Assembly (NCBI RefSeq): GCF_030504955.1 | Contig: NZ_JAUKTR010000004.1 | Location: 1-64,000, forward strand | Reading direction: 5' to 3' | DNA: 64,000 nucleotides | Origin: Peiella sedimenti | GTDB taxonomy: Bacteria; Pseudomonadota; Alphaproteobacteria; Caulobacterales; Caulobacteraceae | Translations under genes and position numbers: made by a program | Part shown: positions 46,933 through 55,325 of the stretch, piece by piece | How positions within the stretch are numbered: position 1 is the first letter of the stretch | Layout of the letters: each line of letters begins with the position of its first letter | The notes under the pieces: generated by a model | Database searches by the model: none | The model's input: the letters and a program-made list of their open reading frames with translations, nothing else | Told to the model about the DNA's origin: nothing

Positions 46933-47643
46933 TCAGCCCGGCTGGCGGTTCAGGCGCTCGGTGACCGAGCCCGTGGCGGGCTCGGCAGCGGCGGGGGCGG
47001 GCTCGGGCGCGGGATCCTCGGCGGTTTCACCGTCGGCCGAGACCTCGGGCTGTTCCGCCACGGGATCGGGCTGCGGGTTCAGCAGTTCCGGCGGCAGGAC
47101 CTCTTCGCGGGTCAGCCCTACATCGACCAGGTTGAGCGGCGGGGTGGTGATGTTCTGGCGGATGCGGCGCGCGGCGTGCTCGCAGCGGCCCGGCAGGCCG
47201 AAGAAGGTGTTGTAGGCCTCGGTGCGGGCCTCGACGCTTTCGTTCTCGAGATAGGGCGCCCAGCGGGCCAGGGCGGCCTGGCGGCCCGCCTCGGCGGCCT
47301 CGACCTGTTCGTCGGTGTGACGCGAGCGGCCTTCGTCCAGCGCGGACTGGAAGTCGGTGCGCTCCAGGCGGCCCAGGCGCAGAAGCTCGGCGTCGGACTG
47401 GTCCGCCGGAATGCTTTCGCCGATGCGGACATGGCCGTCGATCAGGCCCACGCACCAGCCGACGAAGGCGTAGTCCTCGCTGGGCGCGCCCTCGGGCAGG
47501 GGCCAGGCATAGGCCATGGCTTCGCGACGGTTCAGCTCTTCGCGGGTTTCGCGCGGGGCCTGCACCGCCGTGGCGATGGGGCCGTCATCGGGAGTCTGCG
47601 CGGAAAGGGCGAGGGCGAAGGCGAGTACGCTCAGCATGGGCAA
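46933..47643 (-). CDS. Secreted protein of unknown function
   Basis: A 236-residue exported protein: short signal (MPMLSVLAFALALSAQ), a helical middle with two cysteines (FVGWCVGLIDGHVRIGE and LPGRCEHAARRIRQNI), then a long acidic proline/alanine/glutamate tail (about 185-236). No family recognised. It converges with the methyltransferase gene 6 bases away and stands alone. A second ATG two codons later is possible. Confidence 0.65.
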   Translation of the reverse strand: MPMLSVLAFALALSAQTPDDGPIATAVQAPRETREELNRREAMAYAWPLPEGAPSEDYAFVGWCVGLIDGHVRIGESIPADQSDAELLRLGRLERTDFQSALDEGRSRHTDEQVEAAEAGRQAALARWAPYLENESVEARTEAYNTFFGLPGRCEHAARRIRQNITTPPLNLVDVGLTREEVLPPELLNPQPDPVAEQPEVSADGETAEDPAPEPAPAAAEPATGSVTERLNRQPG

Positions 47644-47819
47644 TGATCCAGATTGTCAGGCGAAAAGACTGCGCCAGAAGCGGCCGGGTGATCCGGCCCC
47701 ACGATCCTGGCGTTTATTAGACGCGCAACGCCGAAGGCCGCAAACAGGTTCTCGCAGTGGACTTATCACGCCGTTCTGTGGCACTTCGGCCCTTCCTCCC
47801 CGTTTCGGCTTTCGGCAGC

Positions 47820-48494
47820 ATGGGCCTGTTATCGCGCATCGTCGGCTCCAAGGGCGGCCAGCCCCGCAAGGATGGCCGGACGCCGGGCTGCGCCGAGCGG
47901 GACGGGGACTTCACCGCGTCGGTCACGGCCCTGGGCGCCAAGCTGGCGGGCGCGGACGGCGAGGCCGGCGCCGCAGAGTTCGCGGCCTTCACCGAGGCTT
48001 TCCAGCCGTCAGCCGCCAACCTGAAGGACGTGCGTCGGCTCTACGACCTGGCCCGCAGGACGACCGCCGGGTACGAAAGCTACGCCCGGCGGCTGTACAA
48101 GCGATACGGCGGCTGCCCGCGCATGCTGGAAGGCGTGCTTGAGGGCCTGTTCCACGTGGCCGCCGCCGACGGCGCCGCCACCGCCAGCGAGCTGGACTAT
48201 CTGAAGCGCGTGGGCGAGCTTTTCGGCCTGGAGCCGCTGGTCTTCCGCCGCCTCAAGGCGGTCTATTTCGGCCTCGACGCCGACGACCCCTATGTGATCA
48301 TGGGCGTGGGGCCCGAGGTCAGCGACGCCGAGCTGGCCCAGGCGAGGCGCCGGCTGCTAGCCGACACGCACCCTGACCGACTGAAGGCGAGGGGCCTGCC
48401 GCCGAGCTTCGAGGGCGTTTTCGCCGCCAAGGCTGCGGCCGTGAACGCCGCCTTTGACGAGATCATGCGCGAGCGGCGCCTTGAGACGGTCTGA
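47820..48494 (+). CDS. TerB/DnaJ protein (DjlA-like, soluble)
   Basis: A 224-residue protein joining a TerB-like helical domain (LEGVLEGLFHVAAADGAATASELDYLK region) to a C-terminal J domain (DPYVIMGVGPEVSDAELAQA, ADTHPDRLKARG with the HPD motif, and a final helix). This is the order found in DjlA, but without its membrane helix. It probably stimulates DnaK. The frame opens at 47757; the ATG at 47820 (MGLLSRIVG) begins the recognisable protein. The 176-base gap before it holds nothing clear. Confidence 0.85.
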   Translation: MGLLSRIVGSKGGQPRKDGRTPGCAERDGDFTASVTALGAKLAGADGEAGAAEFAAFTEAFQPSAANLKDVRRLYDLARRTTAGYESYARRLYKRYGGCPRMLEGVLEGLFHVAAADGAATASELDYLKRVGELFGLEPLVFRRLKAVYFGLDADDPYVIMGVGPEVSDAELAQARRRLLADTHPDRLKARGLPPSFEGVFAAKAAAVNAAFDEIMRERRLETV

Positions 48495-48596
48495 GCGGCC
48501 TACACGGACCCGTGCATTGACGCGACGGCCCCGGATAACGACATTGGGCGACGTGGCCGCCCTTTTGCGGCCATCCAGCCGGGTTTCAGTGTCCGC

Positions 48597-48920
48597 ATGA
48601 ACGTGCAGAACGGCCGCGTCTTTCGCCTCCATCTTTCGCCCGCCCCGCCCGCGGGGCGGGGCTTTCTCGCCCGTCTGGTCTGGCTGATCGGCGCCGCCGT
48701 GGCGACCGTGGCCGTGGCCATCGGCGCCGTGCTGGCCCTGCTGGCCGCCGCCGTCGTGGCCGTGCTGGCCGCCTTCGCCGCCGGGATCATGTGGCTGACC
48801 GGCGCCTTCCGCCGCAAGCCGCCGCAGCGCCGGGCGGACGACGCCCCCGACGGGGTGATCGAAGCGCGCCGCATGGGCCATCGCTGGGTCGCCTACGGCT
48901 GGGATCAGGCCGGCCGGTGA
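48597..48920 (+). CDS. Small membrane protein
   Basis: A 107-residue protein with two adjoining hydrophobic stretches (about 23-66, alanine/valine-rich) and a basic tail ending MGHRWVAYGWDQAGR. A 9-bp GC hairpin followed by TTTCT (48642-48667) lies within its first codons and could act as a terminator or attenuator. The stop overlaps the next gene's GTG (GTGA), which supports that it is a real gene. Function unknown. Confidence 0.6.
   Translation: MNVQNGRVFRLHLSPAPPAGRGFLARLVWLIGAAVATVAVAIGAVLALLAAAVVAVLAAFAAGIMWLTGAFRRKPPQRRADDAPDGVIEARRMGHRWVAYGWDQAGR
48642..48667 (+). terminator. Possible intrinsic terminator or attenuator inside a 5' coding region
   Basis: Perfect 9-bp stem GCCCCGCCC/GGGCGGGGC with a three-base loop, then TTTCTC. 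It lies about 45 bases into the small membrane protein gene and 150 bases after the DnaJ-type gene. Confidence 0.35.
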
Positions 48921-49687
48921 CATCCGGACGGCTGGAGTTCATCGAGGCGCCGTCTCCCAATTTCGACGCCAGGTCCGCCCCGCCGGACATGATCGTGCTG
49001 CACTATACCGGCATGCAGACCGGCGAGGCCGCCATCGCCCGGCTGCGTGACGCCGAGGCGCGCGTCTCGGCCCATTACGTGGTCGAGGAGGACGGCCGCG
49101 TCTTTCGGCTGATCTCCGAAGAGCGCCGCGCCTGGCACGCGGGCAAGGGATCCTGGCAGGGTGAGACCGACTGCAACGCCGCCTCCATCGGCATAGAGAT
49201 CGTCAATCCCGGCCACGAGTTCGGCTATCGCGCCTTTCCGGAGGCGCAGGTCCAGGCGGTGATCGCCCTGGTTTCCGACATCCGCGAACGCTGGACCGTG
49301 CCGGACTGGCGCATCATCGGCCATTCGGACCTGGCGCCCACGCGCAAGGAGGACCCGGGCGAGCTGTTCCCCTGGAAGGACCTGGCCCGCGCGGGCCACG
49401 GCCTGTGGTTCGAGCCCGCGCCCGAGCGCATCGCCGCGCTGGGCCCGCCGCTGAAGCCCGGCGACGAGGGTCTGGGCGTGCATGTGCTGCAGTCGGGCCT
49501 GCGCCGCCTGGGCTATGGGATCGAGATCACCGGCCGCTATGACGAGCTGACGGCCGCGGTGGTCACCGCCTTTCAGCGCCACTGGCGACAGGCCAGCGTA
49601 GACGGCGTGGCCGACGGCGAGACCCGCGCGCGTCTGGTGGGTCTGCTGCAACTGGCCCAGGCCGAGAGCGTCACCGGCGTCATTTGA
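48917..49687 (+). CDS. N-acetylmuramoyl-L-alanine amidase (AmpD-like) with peptidoglycan-binding domain
   Basis: Zinc amidase of the Amidase_2 family, 256 residues. Zinc ligands are visible in MIVLHYTGM and in IIGHSDLAPTRKEDPGE (H and D), with the catalytic HAG context in RAWHAGKGSW and SIGIEIVNPG. A C-terminal peptidoglycan-binding module follows (GLGVHVLQSGLRRLGYGIEI; VTAFQRHWRQ). No signal peptide is seen, so it is probably a cytoplasmic AmpD-type recycling enzyme. The start GTG overlaps the previous stop. RNase P RNA begins 31 bases later. Confidence 0.9.
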   Translation: MTSGRLEFIEAPSPNFDARSAPPDMIVLHYTGMQTGEAAIARLRDAEARVSAHYVVEEDGRVFRLISEERRAWHAGKGSWQGETDCNAASIGIEIVNPGHEFGYRAFPEAQVQAVIALVSDIRERWTVPDWRIIGHSDLAPTRKEDPGELFPWKDLARAGHGLWFEPAPERIAALGPPLKPGDEGLGVHVLQSGLRRLGYGIEITGRYDELTAAVVTAFQRHWRQASVDGVADGETRARLVGLLQLAQAESVTGVI

Positions 49688-49718
49688 TTTCCTGGTCGCG
49701 CAGGGCCATCTTCCCCTC

Positions 49719-50091
49719 GCCAGACGGCCGGGCGGTCGCGGCGGGGCTTCGGTCCCGTCGAGGAAAGTCCGGGCTCCACGGTGAAAAGGCGGCGGATAAC
49801 CTCCGCCCGGGGCGACCCGAGGGAAAGCGCCACAGAAAGCAAACCGCCCTCTTCGGAGGGTAAGGGTGAAAGGGTGGGGTAAGAGCCCACCGCGTTCCTG
49901 GCGACAGGGACGGCATGGCAAGCCCCGCCTGGAGCAAGACCGAATAGGGGCGTCGCGCGGGCTTCGGTTCGCAGGCTTCACCGGCCCAGACGCCCGGGTA
50001 GGTCGCGAGAACCGCTCAGTAATGGGCGGTCCAGAGGAATGACCGTCGCCGCCTTCGGGCGGGACAGAACCCGGCTTACAGGCCGTCTGGC
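49719..50091 (+). ncRNA. rnpB: RNase P RNA (bacterial class A)
   Basis: Catalytic RNA for tRNA 5' processing. The ends pair perfectly as the P1/P2-type outer stem (GCCAGACGGCC with GGCCGTCTGGC). Conserved regions are present: GAGGAAAGTCCGGGCTCC (49760-49777), the CACAGAAAGCAAACCGCC block, AAGGGTGAAAGGGTG, AGAGGAATGACCG and ACAGAACCCGGCTTACAG (50064-50081). Ends are estimated from the pairing. No clear T-run terminator follows. Confidence 0.95.
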
Positions 50092-50102
50092 ATTTACTCT
50101 TC

Positions 50103-50134
50103 CCGCTACCGCTCGCGACGCGGTCGCTCGCTGC
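50103..50134. repeat. 32-bp direct repeat upstream of mraZ, unit 1
   Basis: Matches 50156-50187 with three differences by eye (spacing 53 bases). The unit contains CCGCTACCGCTCGCG and CGGTCGCTCGC. It lies just after rnpB. Confidence 0.85.
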
Positions 50135-50155
50135 TTGAGCGGGGGATTGTCCTTT

Positions 50156-50187
50156 CCGCTACCGCTCGCGTCACGGTCGCTCGCCGC
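50156..50187. repeat. 32-bp direct repeat upstream of mraZ, unit 2
   Basis: Partner of 50103-50134. A 7-bp inverted repeat GCTGTGG/CCACAGC follows at 50192-50220. Confidence 0.85.
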
Positions 50188-50260
50188 CCGAGCTGTGGGC
50201 TGTCGCATGGCCGCCACAGCCGCATCGTGGTGAATGAAAGGTCAACAAGTGTCATTGCGT

Positions 50261-50284
50261 CCCAATCTGGCCCATGATACCCCA
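50261..50284. promoter_or_regulatory. Candidate MraZ operator: three CCCA boxes at 10-bp spacing
   Basis: CCCA occurs at 50261, 50271 and 50281, exactly one helical turn apart; on the other strand these are TGGG boxes. MraZ of E. coli binds repeats of TGGGN separated by 5 bases upstream of its own gene. The site lies 81 bases before the mraZ start, so it is the likely self-control element of the dcw cluster. Confidence 0.7.
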
Positions 50285-50364
50285 ATGGACGGCAGGGGCG
50301 GCTGCGCTGGGCGTGGTCGCGGGATTGGAACAGGGGGCGGATCGGTCGATCCGGGTCAAATCGG

Positions 50365-50844
50365 GTGTTTCTCTCGACCTATGAGAAGCAGCTCGACGCG
50401 AAGCGCCGCTTCGTGGTTCCCCAGGACTTCCGCTCGGCCGCCACGGGCGCCGAACAGGGCGTCTTCTGCTTTCCCTCCATCGAGGCCGATTGCATCGAGG
50501 CCGGCGGCCAGGCCCTGTTCGACCAGTACCAGCGGGTGATCGACAGCCTGCCCTTCGGCGACCCGCTTCGCTCGTCGCTGGAATGGATGGTCTTCGGCGA
50601 GCAGCGCCGCCTGGCCTATGACACCGCTGGGCGTATCACCCTGCCCGAAGGCCTGTGCCAGGAGTTCGGGCTGGACGACGAAGTGGTCATCGTCGGCCTG
50701 CGCGACCGCTTCCAGATCTGGAGCCGCAAGGCGTGGCAGACGCGCCGCGACGAACAGCGCCGGGCCGCGCGCGAGGGCCTGTCCCAGTTCGCCGCCCTGC
50801 GTCGGACCCATGGGGGCAATGGTCAGGGGGGAGGGCAGGGATGA
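50365..50844 (+). CDS. mraZ: Transcriptional regulator MraZ
   Basis: DNA-binding AbrB-fold regulator, first gene of the dcw cluster, 159 residues. The two DxxxR-type repeats are visible: [20 protein letters not shown] and [19 protein letters not shown]. In characterised species MraZ forms a ring and represses its own operon. The start is a GTG with only a weak ribosome site. The final basic tail ([14 protein letters not shown]) is longer than usual. The stop overlaps rsmH by ATGA. Confidence 0.93.
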   Translation: MFLSTYEKQLDAKRRFVVPQDFRSAATGAEQGVFCFPSIEADCIEAGGQALFDQYQRVIDSLPFGDPLRSSLEWMVFGEQRRLAYDTAGRITLPEGLCQEFGLDDEVVIVGLRDRFQIWSRKAWQTRRDEQRRAAREGLSQFAALRRTHGGNGQGGGQG

Positions 50845-51788
50845 GCCCGCACGCCCCCGTCCTGCTGACCGAGGTGATTGCGGGGCTGGCTCTGAGGCCC
50901 GGGGAGCGGGTCATCGACGGCACCTTCGGCGCCGGCGGCTATTCGCGCGCCATGCTGGAGGCGGGCGCCGAGGTGCTGGGCCTGGACCGCGACCCGACCG
51001 TGCGCCCGCACGCCGAGCGTCTCAAGGCCGAGTTCGGTGAGCGCTTTCGCCTGATCGAGACGCCCTTCTCCGAAATGGAAGAGGCCATGGCCGAGGCGGG
51101 CTGGGACGCCTGCGACGCCGTGGTGCTGGACGTGGGCGTCTCGTCGATGCAGCTGGACCAGGCCGAGCGCGGCTTTTCCTTCATGCGGGACGGTCCGCTG
51201 GATATGCGCATGGCGGCCACCGGGCAAACGGCGGCCGATCTGGTCAACACCCTGTCTCACGGCGAGCTGGCCCACATTCTGAAAGTCTATGGCGAGGAGC
51301 GGCAATCGGGGCGCATCGCCACCGCCATCCTGCGCCGTCGAGAGGTGGAGCCCTTCACCCGCACCGCTGATCTGGCCGAGGTGGTGGAGAAGGCGCTGGG
51401 CGGGCGCAGGGGCGCGCCCATCCATCCGGCCACCCGCACCTTTCAGGCCCTGCGCATCGCCGTGAACGACGAGCTGGGCGAGCTGTCGGCGGCGCTGGAG
51501 GCGGCGGAGCGTATCCTGAAGCCCGGCGGCCGCCTGGCGGTGGTCAGCTTCCATTCGCTGGAGGATCGCATCGTCAAGGCGTTCCTGGCCGAGCGGTCGG
51601 GACGCACGGCGGGCGGCTCGCGCCACATGCCCCAGGCCAGGGGCGGGCCTGAGCCCACCTTCAGCCTTCCGTCGCACAAGGCTGTGGCGGCGGACGAGGC
51701 CGAACTGGCCGCCAATCCCCGCGCTCGCTCAGCAAAGCTGCGCGTCGGCGTCCGCACCCATGCCCCGGCCTGGAGGGCGGCGGCATGA
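50841..51788 (+). CDS. rsmH: 16S rRNA (cytosine-1402-N4)-methyltransferase
   Basis: Methylates N4 of C1402 in 16S rRNA. The 315-residue protein starts [20 protein letters not shown] and has [40 protein letters not shown] and the late [19 protein letters not shown]. The ATG at 50841 overlaps the mraZ stop and gives the family length; the longer open frame is noise. ftsL starts on its stop. Confidence 0.97.
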   Translation: MSPHAPVLLTEVIAGLALRPGERVIDGTFGAGGYSRAMLEAGAEVLGLDRDPTVRPHAERLKAEFGERFRLIETPFSEMEEAMAEAGWDACDAVVLDVGVSSMQLDQAERGFSFMRDGPLDMRMAATGQTAADLVNTLSHGELAHILKVYGEERQSGRIATAILRRREVEPFTRTADLAEVVEKALGGRRGAPIHPATRTFQALRIAVNDELGELSAALEAAERILKPGGRLAVVSFHSLEDRIVKAFLAERSGRTAGGSRHMPQARGGPEPTFSLPSHKAVAADEAELAANPRARSAKLRVGVRTHAPAWRAAA

Positions 51789-52138
51789 GCGTCACGCACT
51801 TCCTGCTGCACAGGCGCGTGGCCGGGGTCCGCACCCTGGAGCTGGCCTGCGGCATCGTGCTGATCGCCCTGGTCATGTGGGTCTATGGGGTGAAGGCCCA
51901 GGCCGGGCGCGAGCGGGCCGAGATCGCCGCCGCCGAGGCCGACATCCGTGCCCTGAACGCCGAAATACGTCTGCTGCGCGCCGAGACCGCCCACCTGGAG
52001 CAGCCGGGCCGCATAGAGCGCCTGGCCGCCGTCTATCTGGGCATGGAGCCCGTGCCCGCCGCTCGCGAGGCCTCCGTCGAACAGCTGCCGGCCCTGCGGG
52101 CCCCGCCGCCCGCCCCCGCGCCCGGAGCCGGCGCATGA
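51785..52138 (+). CDS. ftsL: Cell division protein FtsL
   Basis: Short bitopic division protein, 117 residues: cytoplasmic lead [14 protein letters not shown], membrane helix ([20 protein letters not shown]), then a periplasmic coiled coil ([39 protein letters not shown]). The conserved end of this segment, [10 protein letters not shown], is typical. With FtsB and FtsQ it activates FtsW-FtsI. ATGA overlaps at both ends. A proline-rich tail follows. Confidence 0.88.
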   Translation: MSVTHFLLHRRVAGVRTLELACGIVLIALVMWVYGVKAQAGRERAEIAAAEADIRALNAEIRLLRAETAHLEQPGRIERLAAVYLGMEPVPAAREASVEQLPALRAPPPAPAPGAGA

Positions 52139-53883
52139 AGGCGCCCATCCATTCACGGCCGCGCCTGAACCTGCCCAGCTTTCACTGGCTGACCGACCGC
52201 GTCTGGCGGGTGGAGCACGCCTTCGAGCGGGCCAAGGCCGCCGACCGGCCTGAAGAGGACACGCGCGTCCGCATCTTCATCGTCATGGCCGCCTTCTGCG
52301 CGGTGTTCGTGGCGCTGTCGCTGGGGGCCGCGCGGGCGGCGCTGTTCTCGGGCGAGGGCGAGGGACGGTCGGCGGCCCTGGCGGCCGGGCCGGGACGAGC
52401 CGATCTGGTCGACCGCAACGGCCTGCTGTTGGCCGGCGACCTGACCCACTATGGCCTCTACGTCGATCCCGGCGAACTGTGGGACGCGGTCCAGGTCCGC
52501 CGCGCCCTGGTGCAGGCGCTGCCCGACAAGGATCTGAAGCGGCTTGACCGGGTGCTGGCCGGCGGCCGCCGCGGCTTCGTCATCGGCGGCCTGACCCCCC
52601 AGGAGCGCGAGCGCGTCCACGCCCTGGCGCTGGGCGGCGTCACCTTCGAGCCGGAGCCGCGCCGGGCCTATCCCCTGGGCGAATCCGCCGCCCACCTGAT
52701 CGGCTTCTCCGACACGGGCGGGCGCGGCCTCGCCGGCGCCGAAAAGGCCTTTGACGAGCAGATCCGCGCCGCAGGCCGCGACGGCCAGGCCTTTCCCCTT
52801 TCGGTCGACCTGCGCATCCAGGCGGTGCTGGAGTCCGAGCTGGCCGCCGCCGCCATGGATCAGCAGGCCATCGGCGGCGTGGGCATCGTCACCAACGCCC
52901 GCACCGGTGAAATCCTGGCCATGGCCAGCTGGCCCAGCTTTGACCCCAACCATATCGGCGAGAGCCCGCCCGAGGCGCGCCTGAACCGCGCCGCCGCGTC
53001 CGTCTTCGAGATGGGCTCGACCTTCAAGACCTTCACCATCGCGGCGGGCCTCGACGCTGGGGCAGCGCGGCCGGACTCGGTGTTCGACGCCACCCAGCCC
53101 CTGCGCATGGGCAACCGTCTGATCCACGACTTCCACGCCGAGAACCGCGCCATGACGCTGGAGGACGTGTTCATCCACTCGTCCAACATCGGCACCGCGC
53201 GACTGGCCCTGACCCTGGGCGAGGACGTGATGGTCGGCTACTTCCGCCGCCTGGGCCTGCTTGAGGCCGCGCCCATCGAACTGGCGGAGTCGGCCCGGCC
53301 GCTGCTACCGCGGGCGTGGAACGACAGCAACCTGGCCTCGGCCAGCTTCGGCCACGCCATCATGGTCTCGCCGCTGCAGGTGGTGGCCGCCATGGGCGCC
53401 GTGGCCAACGGCGGCGTCTATGTGCCGCTGACTCTGCGCCGGCTGGATCGCGGCCCGGAAGGGCGCCGCGTCATCGCCGAGACCACCTCGCGCCAGATGC
53501 TGGACCTGCTGCGGGCCAACGCCCTCAGGGGCTCGGGCACACGCGCCAACCCGCCGGGCCTGCGCGTGGGCGGCAAGACCGGCTCGGCCGAGAAGGTCAT
53601 CAACGGGCGCTATGATCGCACGCGCGGCGTCTCGTCCTACGCCGCCGTCTTCCCCACCGACGGGCCGCCCACCACCGATCGTTATGTGGTGCTGATCCTG
53701 CTGGACGAGCCGCACGGCAGCGCCGCGAGCTTCGGTCTGCGCACCGCCGGATTCACCGCCGCGCCCGCCGCGGGCCGGGTCATTGACCGCATCGCCCCGT
53801 TCGTGAACGTGCAGCGCCGCGAGGAGATCGCTCCGCCCGCGCCCATGCCGGTCGCCGAAGAACCGACGGGAGGCGTCCGGTGA
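52135..53883 (+). CDS. ftsI: Peptidoglycan transpeptidase FtsI (PBP3)
   Basis: Division-specific class B penicillin-binding protein, 582 residues. After a cytoplasmic lead and a membrane helix (about 48-66) come the dimerisation part and the transpeptidase domain with S295-x-x-K (MGSTFKTF), S349-x-N (HSSNIGTA) and K481-T-G (GGKTGSAEK). All active-site residues are intact. Start on the ftsL stop (ATGA); stop overlaps murE by GTGA. Confidence 0.97.
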   Translation: MKAPIHSRPRLNLPSFHWLTDRVWRVEHAFERAKAADRPEEDTRVRIFIVMAAFCAVFVALSLGAARAALFSGEGEGRSAALAAGPGRADLVDRNGLLLAGDLTHYGLYVDPGELWDAVQVRRALVQALPDKDLKRLDRVLAGGRRGFVIGGLTPQERERVHALALGGVTFEPEPRRAYPLGESAAHLIGFSDTGGRGLAGAEKAFDEQIRAAGRDGQAFPLSVDLRIQAVLESELAAAAMDQQAIGGVGIVTNARTGEILAMASWPSFDPNHIGESPPEARLNRAAASVFEMGSTFKTFTIAAGLDAGAARPDSVFDATQPLRMGNRLIHDFHAENRAMTLEDVFIHSSNIGTARLALTLGEDVMVGYFRRLGLLEAAPIELAESARPLLPRAWNDSNLASASFGHAIMVSPLQVVAAMGAVANGGVYVPLTLRRLDRGPEGRRVIAETTSRQMLDLLRANALRGSGTRANPPGLRVGGKTGSAEKVINGRYDRTRGVSSYAAVFPTDGPPTTDRYVVLILLDEPHGSAASFGLRTAGFTAAPAAGRVIDRIAPFVNVQRREEIAPPAPMPVAEEPTGGVR

Positions 53884-55325
53884 ACGGTCTGCGCCTGTCG
53901 GATATCCTGCGCCGCGACGTGCCCAGCGATCCGGTGATCACGGGGGTCACCTCGGACAGCCGTCGGGTCGAGGCCGGAACCCTGTTCGCCGCCCTGCCGG
54001 GCGCCCAGGCCGACGGGCGCGCCTTCATTCCCCAGGCCCTGGCCAAGGGCGCCGCCGCCATCCTCGCGCCCCAGGACACGCCGGAGGGCGCCGCACCCTT
54101 GCTGGTGCGCTCGGGCGATGTGCGCCGGGCCTATGCCCTGGCCGCGCGCAGCTTCTACGGCGCCCAGCCCAAGACCTGCGTCGCCGTGACCGGGACCAAC
54201 GGCAAGACCTCAGTCGCCGCCTTCTGCCGCCAGATCTGGACGCGCCTGGGCCACAAGGCCGCCAGCATGGGCACGCTGGGCGTGGTGGCGGGCGACATGG
54301 CGCTGACCGGGCCCGGCCTGACCAGTCCCGACGCCGCCGACGCCGCGCGCCTGATGCACGAGCTGTCCCGCCTGGGCGTCACCCACGCGGCGCTGGAGGC
54401 CTCTTCCCACGGGCTGGATCAGCGGCGCCTGGACGGGGTGTCGCTGAGCGCGGCGGCCTTCACCAACCTGACCCAGGATCACCTGGACTATCACGGCACG
54501 CTGGAGGCCTATCGCGCGGCCAAGCTGCGCCTCTTCGACACCCTGTTGGCGCGCGGCAAGACGGCGGTGCTGAACGCCGACAGCGACGCCTATGGCGTTT
54601 TCGCCTCGGCGGGCATCGTCTCGGGTCTGTCGGTGATGGGCGTGGGCGAGCGTGGCCGCGACCTGACGCTTGTGGCGCGGCGGCCCGATCCGAAGGGCCA
54701 GCGCCTGACCATCGAGGCCGAGGGCCGCAGCTATGACGTGATGCTGCCCCTGGTGGGCGACTTCCAGGCGTCGAACGTCCTGGTGGCGGCGGGCCTGTGC
54801 ATCGCCGGCGGCGAAGCGGTCGAGGAGGTGCTGGGCGCCCTGGAGCATCTGCAAGGCGCGGAAGGGCGGCTGGAGCGTGTCGAGGGCCCCGGGCCCGGCT
54901 CGGTCTATGTGGATTACGCCCACACGCCGGACGGACTGGAGACCGTGCTGCGGGCTCTGCGGCCGCACGCCGAGGGCCGTCTTCTGGTGGTGTTCGGCTG
55001 CGGCGGAGATCGCGACCGGGGCAAGCGCCCCCTGATGGGCCGCATCGCCCATGACCTGGCGGATGTGGCGATACTGACGGACGACAATCCCCGCTCGGAG
55101 GACCCTGCCGCCATCCGGGCCGAGGCGCGCGGCGATCTGACCGGGCTGATCGAGATCGGCGACCGTCGCCAAGCGATCCGCCATGCCGTATCCCTGCTCG
55201 AATCCGGCGACGTTCTGGTCGTGGCCGGCAAGGGACACGAGCAGGGACAGATCGTGGGCGGACAGACCTTCTCCTTCGACGACGCGGACGAGGTGCGCCA
55301 GGCGCTGGCCGGAGCCGCCGGATGA
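53880..55325 (+). CDS. murE: UDP-MurNAc-tripeptide synthetase (meso-diaminopimelate-adding)
   Basis: Adds meso-diaminopimelate to UDP-MurNAc-L-Ala-D-Glu. The 481 residues contain DSRRVEAGTLFAALPG, the ATP loop TGTNGKTSVAAF, EASSHGLDQRRLDGV and the DNPRSE motif (ILTDDNPRSEDPAAIR) that marks the diaminopimelate form. GTG start overlapping ftsI; ATGA overlap with murF. Confidence 0.97.
   Translation: MNGLRLSDILRRDVPSDPVITGVTSDSRRVEAGTLFAALPGAQADGRAFIPQALAKGAAAILAPQDTPEGAAPLLVRSGDVRRAYALAARSFYGAQPKTCVAVTGTNGKTSVAAFCRQIWTRLGHKAASMGTLGVVAGDMALTGPGLTSPDAADAARLMHELSRLGVTHAALEASSHGLDQRRLDGVSLSAAAFTNLTQDHLDYHGTLEAYRAAKLRLFDTLLARGKTAVLNADSDAYGVFASAGIVSGLSVMGVGERGRDLTLVARRPDPKGQRLTIEAEGRSYDVMLPLVGDFQASNVLVAAGLCIAGGEAVEEVLGALEHLQGAEGRLERVEGPGPGSVYVDYAHTPDGLETVLRALRPHAEGRLLVVFGCGGDRDRGKRPLMGRIAHDLADVAILTDDNPRSEDPAAIRAEARGDLTGLIEIGDRRQAIRHAVSLLESGDVLVVAGKGHEQGQIVGGQTFSFDDADEVRQALAGAAG

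Noticed and set aside
49573..50217. Minus-strand open frames across rnpB
   Set aside because: The region is RNase P RNA by its conserved blocks and end pairing.
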